DNA of 58,539 nt from a virus, in IMG/VR virus record IMGVR_UViG_3300031857_000203, positions 1 through 58,539 of that record. One strand, 5' to 3'. This document shows positions 57,118 through 58,539 of the stretch, in pieces. Both the position numbers and the translations under genes were made by a program. The stretch's first letter is position 1; each line of letters starts with the position of its first letter. The notes beneath the pieces are model-generated. The model saw only the letters and a list, made by a program, of their open reading frames with translations. It had not been told where the DNA came from and searched no databases.

Positions 57118-57404
57118 CAACACTTGCAGAGAAGAAGCACATGAGCAAGGTGGCCGAGCTTGGCTGCTCTGTATGCAGGAGGATGGGACATCCGGGTACG
57201 CCTGCAGAACTCCATCACCCTAGGCATGGTGCAGGCATGGGCAAGAGATCAGGACACTTCAGCGTGATCCCTCTGTGTCCTGAGCACCACCGCGGCAACA
57301 CTGGAGTGCATGGGCTAGGCACGAAGGGCTTCCCGAAGCATTGGGGGTTCACCGAGGAAGACCTGCTGAAGGACACGCTGGAGTTGATTAACCCCACAAA
57401 GTAG
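57114..57404 (+). CDS. Ref-like recombination nuclease (right copy)
   Basis: Same 96-residue protein as 515-805, with all differences synonymous, clustered at about 57185-57240 and 57320-57350. Both haplotypes therefore keep an intact nuclease with its CSVCRR, HHPRHG and CPEHHR motifs. Confidence 0.8.
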   Translation: MTTLAEKKHMSKVAELGCSVCRRMGHPGTPAELHHPRHGAGMGKRSGHFSVIPLCPEHHRGNTGVHGLGTKGFPKHWGFTEEDLLKDTLELINPTK

Positions 57405-57415
57405 TCGGGAACCTA

Positions 57416-57467
57416 TTGATGCCAACTTAAACTATCGCTTACACTAGCATCACTGCGATGTTGCAGT
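57416..57467 (+). promoter_or_regulatory. promoter plus inverted repeat, unit 1 (right copy)
   Basis: TTGATG, 18 nt, TACACT and ACTGC-N6-GCAGT as in unit 1. The spacer differs by one base (ACTATCGCT versus ACTGTCGCT) while boxes and inverted repeat are unchanged. Confidence 0.65.
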
Positions 57468-57488
57468 AGATCAGTGAAGGAAAGCGAA

Positions 57489-57815
57489 ATGAATGCAGCT
57501 CTGACCCCAGCACAAGTTCAGTTCTTCGACGCAGTTGAGCAGTGCGTCAAGATCGACACACTCGGCGCTCTCAACGCCAAGATCGCAGAACTCACCAAGC
57601 AAGCCGATGCCATCAAGGACGAACTCAAGGATGTGGCCTCAATGTCTGGTCAGAAGGTGTTGGTCGGTGCTTCGTATGTTGCCGCTTACACCGAGTCCAA
57701 TCGCTCTACCGTCGATTGGAAGGCTATTGCCAAGGAACTCAACATTCCCGTTGACCTGATCGCTAAGCACACCAAGTCCACCGCGGTGTACAGCATCAAG
57801 ACCACCGCAATCTGA
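57489..57815 (+). CDS. conserved hypothetical early protein, 108 aa (right copy)
   Basis: Allele of 890-1216 with about 22 residue changes, concentrated between residues 10 and 75; the C-terminal KHTKSTAVYSIKTTAI end is unchanged. This is the most divergent intact gene pair of the duplication. Confidence 0.8.
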   Translation: MNAALTPAQVQFFDAVEQCVKIDTLGALNAKIAELTKQADAIKDELKDVASMSGQKVLVGASYVAAYTESNRSTVDWKAIAKELNIPVDLIAKHTKSTAVYSIKTTAI

Positions 57816-57961
57816 TGTACACCAAGCCAGACGGGACCAGAGCACCTAACGCTCCTCCTGTCTGGCCTTTCGGAACAGTCAGGCCCTCAAAGACGCATGA
57901 CGTTCCACCCACAAGGCCAGACCCCATCCCCCACAGCGAACTACCTGAAGGACTATTCTGA
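57815..57961 (+). CDS. small proline-rich protein, 48 aa (right copy)
   Basis: Encodes the same 48 residues as 1216-1362. The base differences found (TTT/TTC, ACG/ACA, and the run CCA ATA CCT versus CCC ATC CCC) are all silent. TGATG junctions on both sides are preserved. Confidence 0.8.
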   Translation: MYTKPDGTRAPNAPPVWPFGTVRPSKTHDVPPTRPDPIPHSELPEGLF

Positions 57962-58158
57962 TGAACACGACACATCGCACCGGCAACGAATGGGTTGACG
58001 GCCTGGACAGGAAGTGGGGCTTCGGCATTGACTTCGCATGCGAAGACATCATCGACGCTCCTTCGTGGATTCCTACGGGCTCAACCAAGGGTTACGAGTC
58101 GCATGTCTTCTCGCATGACTTTCGTCCAGGGACTTGGGGAAGCGGCAAGTATGACTAA
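57961..58158 (+). CDS. conserved hypothetical protein, 65 aa (right copy)
   Basis: Homologue of 1362-1559 with about nine substitutions and the same length. Its stop (TAA) overlaps the start of the next gene (ATG at 58151) because the intervening helix-turn-helix gene is missing here. Confidence 0.75.
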   Translation: MNTTHRTGNEWVDGLDRKWGFGIDFACEDIIDAPSWIPTGSTKGYESHVFSHDFRPGTWGSGKYD

Positions 58159-58387
58159 GGGCGTCATCCTGAACTGGGGTAACAAGACCCCCTGCACCAT
58201 CATCGAGGATCGCAAGACCCTCTTGGTGGTGACGGAAGACATCGCAGGCAAGCCATGTCCTGAAGGAACCAAGAGGTACTTCAAGCGCTACAAGGATCAC
58301 TGGGCAGAGTGCGTCTTCAAGCCAACCACCAACAGGTGGGCTGTTGCAGGAGAGGCGACTCTGGTGATTGACCCTACAAAAAAGTAG
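58151..58387 (+). CDS. conserved hypothetical protein, 78 aa (right copy)
   Basis: Homologue of 1833-2066. It starts ATG ACT AAG GGC: the first two codons are those of the deleted helix-turn-helix gene, replacing the GTG of the left copy. The protein body is nearly the same (YFKRYKDHWAECVFKPTTNR). Confidence 0.75.
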   Translation: MTKGVILNWGNKTPCTIIEDRKTLLVVTEDIAGKPCPEGTKRYFKRYKDHWAECVFKPTTNRWAVAGEATLVIDPTKK

Positions 58388-58396
58388 GAAAAGATG

Positions 58397-58448
58397 TTGA
58401 CCTTCTCTTGAAGGATCGCTTACACTAGCGTCACTGCAATCAAGCAGT
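58397..58448 (+). promoter_or_regulatory. promoter plus inverted repeat, unit 2 (right copy)
   Basis: TTGACC, 18 nt, TACACT (58421-58426), six bases, ACTGC-N6-GCAGT (58433-58448). Same arrangement as the left copy; changes fall between the -10 box and the repeat. Confidence 0.65.
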
Positions 58449-58470
58449 TCAACAGAGAAGGAACAGAGAA

Positions 58471-58539
58471 ATGAACACCACCTACAAGCGCTACACGGTT
58501 CTCGGCATCAGCGACAAGACCGAGTGTGATGTTTGCGGC
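58471..58539 (+). CDS. small zinc-finger-like protein, 5' part (partial)
   Basis: First 23 codons of the homologue of 2150-2419 (MNTTYKRYTVLGISDKTECD), cut by the window end. Sequence to this point is the same as the left copy. Confidence 0.75.
   Translation, partial: MNTTYKRYTVLGISDKTECDVCG

Larger units (their letters stand above)
56017..58539. repeat. right copy of diverged terminal duplication
   Basis: Homologous to 1-2218. It contains a 583-bp insertion (HNH gene; left edge near 56207, right edge near 56789) and lacks the 278 bp corresponding to 1558-1835. Immediately upstream of the insertion the two copies differ strongly; downstream they are nearly identical for hundreds of bases. 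Confidence 0.95.

Overview
The window is almost entirely one tailed double-stranded DNA bacteriophage genome. I find no bacterial housekeeping genes, rRNA or tRNA. The packaging and tail genes resemble the short-tailed P22/Sf6/SU10 group: an Sf6-gp1-like small terminase, a classical large terminase, a long portal, a P22-gp4-like adaptor and a gp10-like nozzle protein. Podovirus morphology and headful packaging are therefore inferred, not shown. A GH24 endolysin and a three-helix holin suggest a Gram-negative host; the host genus cannot be read from the sequence. I see no integrase, CI-type repressor, DNA polymerase or RNA polymerase.

The two ends of the window carry the same segment (1-2218 and 56017-58539), but as two diverged versions. 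The right copy has a 583-bp HNH-endonuclease insertion and lacks a 278-bp helix-turn-helix gene that the left copy has; point differences are mostly synonymous. The simplest reading is a circular or circularly permuted genome of about 56 kb, assembled slightly more than once around from a mixed population. Taken that way, the layout is as follows. A control point at 52481-52590 fires both ways. Leftward (52480 to 48256) runs a tightly overlapping early operon: SSB-like protein, an HNH endonuclease, a MazG-like protein, many tiny proteins and a PD-(D/E)XK nuclease. Rightward runs a Cro/YdaS-like regulator, two DUF1376-type proteins, zinc-binding proteins, a PP-loop (PAPS-reductase-like) enzyme and a RuvC-like resolvase. 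This passes through the window ends into the Ref-like nuclease operon, which has two near-identical promoter/inverted-repeat units.

From 2674 the same strand carries terminases, a polyvalent ART-ParB-ParB-ART protein, portal, a GroES-like co-chaperonin, scaffold and capsid. It continues through head and neck proteins, a lysis cassette, tail nozzle and fibres, a glycosyltransferase plus methyltransferase pair, a 22-residue-repeat protein, a giant 3264-residue mosaic protein and three putative internal (ejection) proteins. It ends at a strong terminator at 48226-48257, where the leftward operon converges.

The most unusual material is: (1) homing endonuclease genes whose last codons contain the ribosome-binding site of the next gene; (2) repeat proteins whose repeats are identical in protein but recoded in DNA; (3) the giant protein with about 24 decapeptide repeats; and (4) a Lys-x-Gly-Gly motif recurring across otherwise unrelated virion-module proteins.
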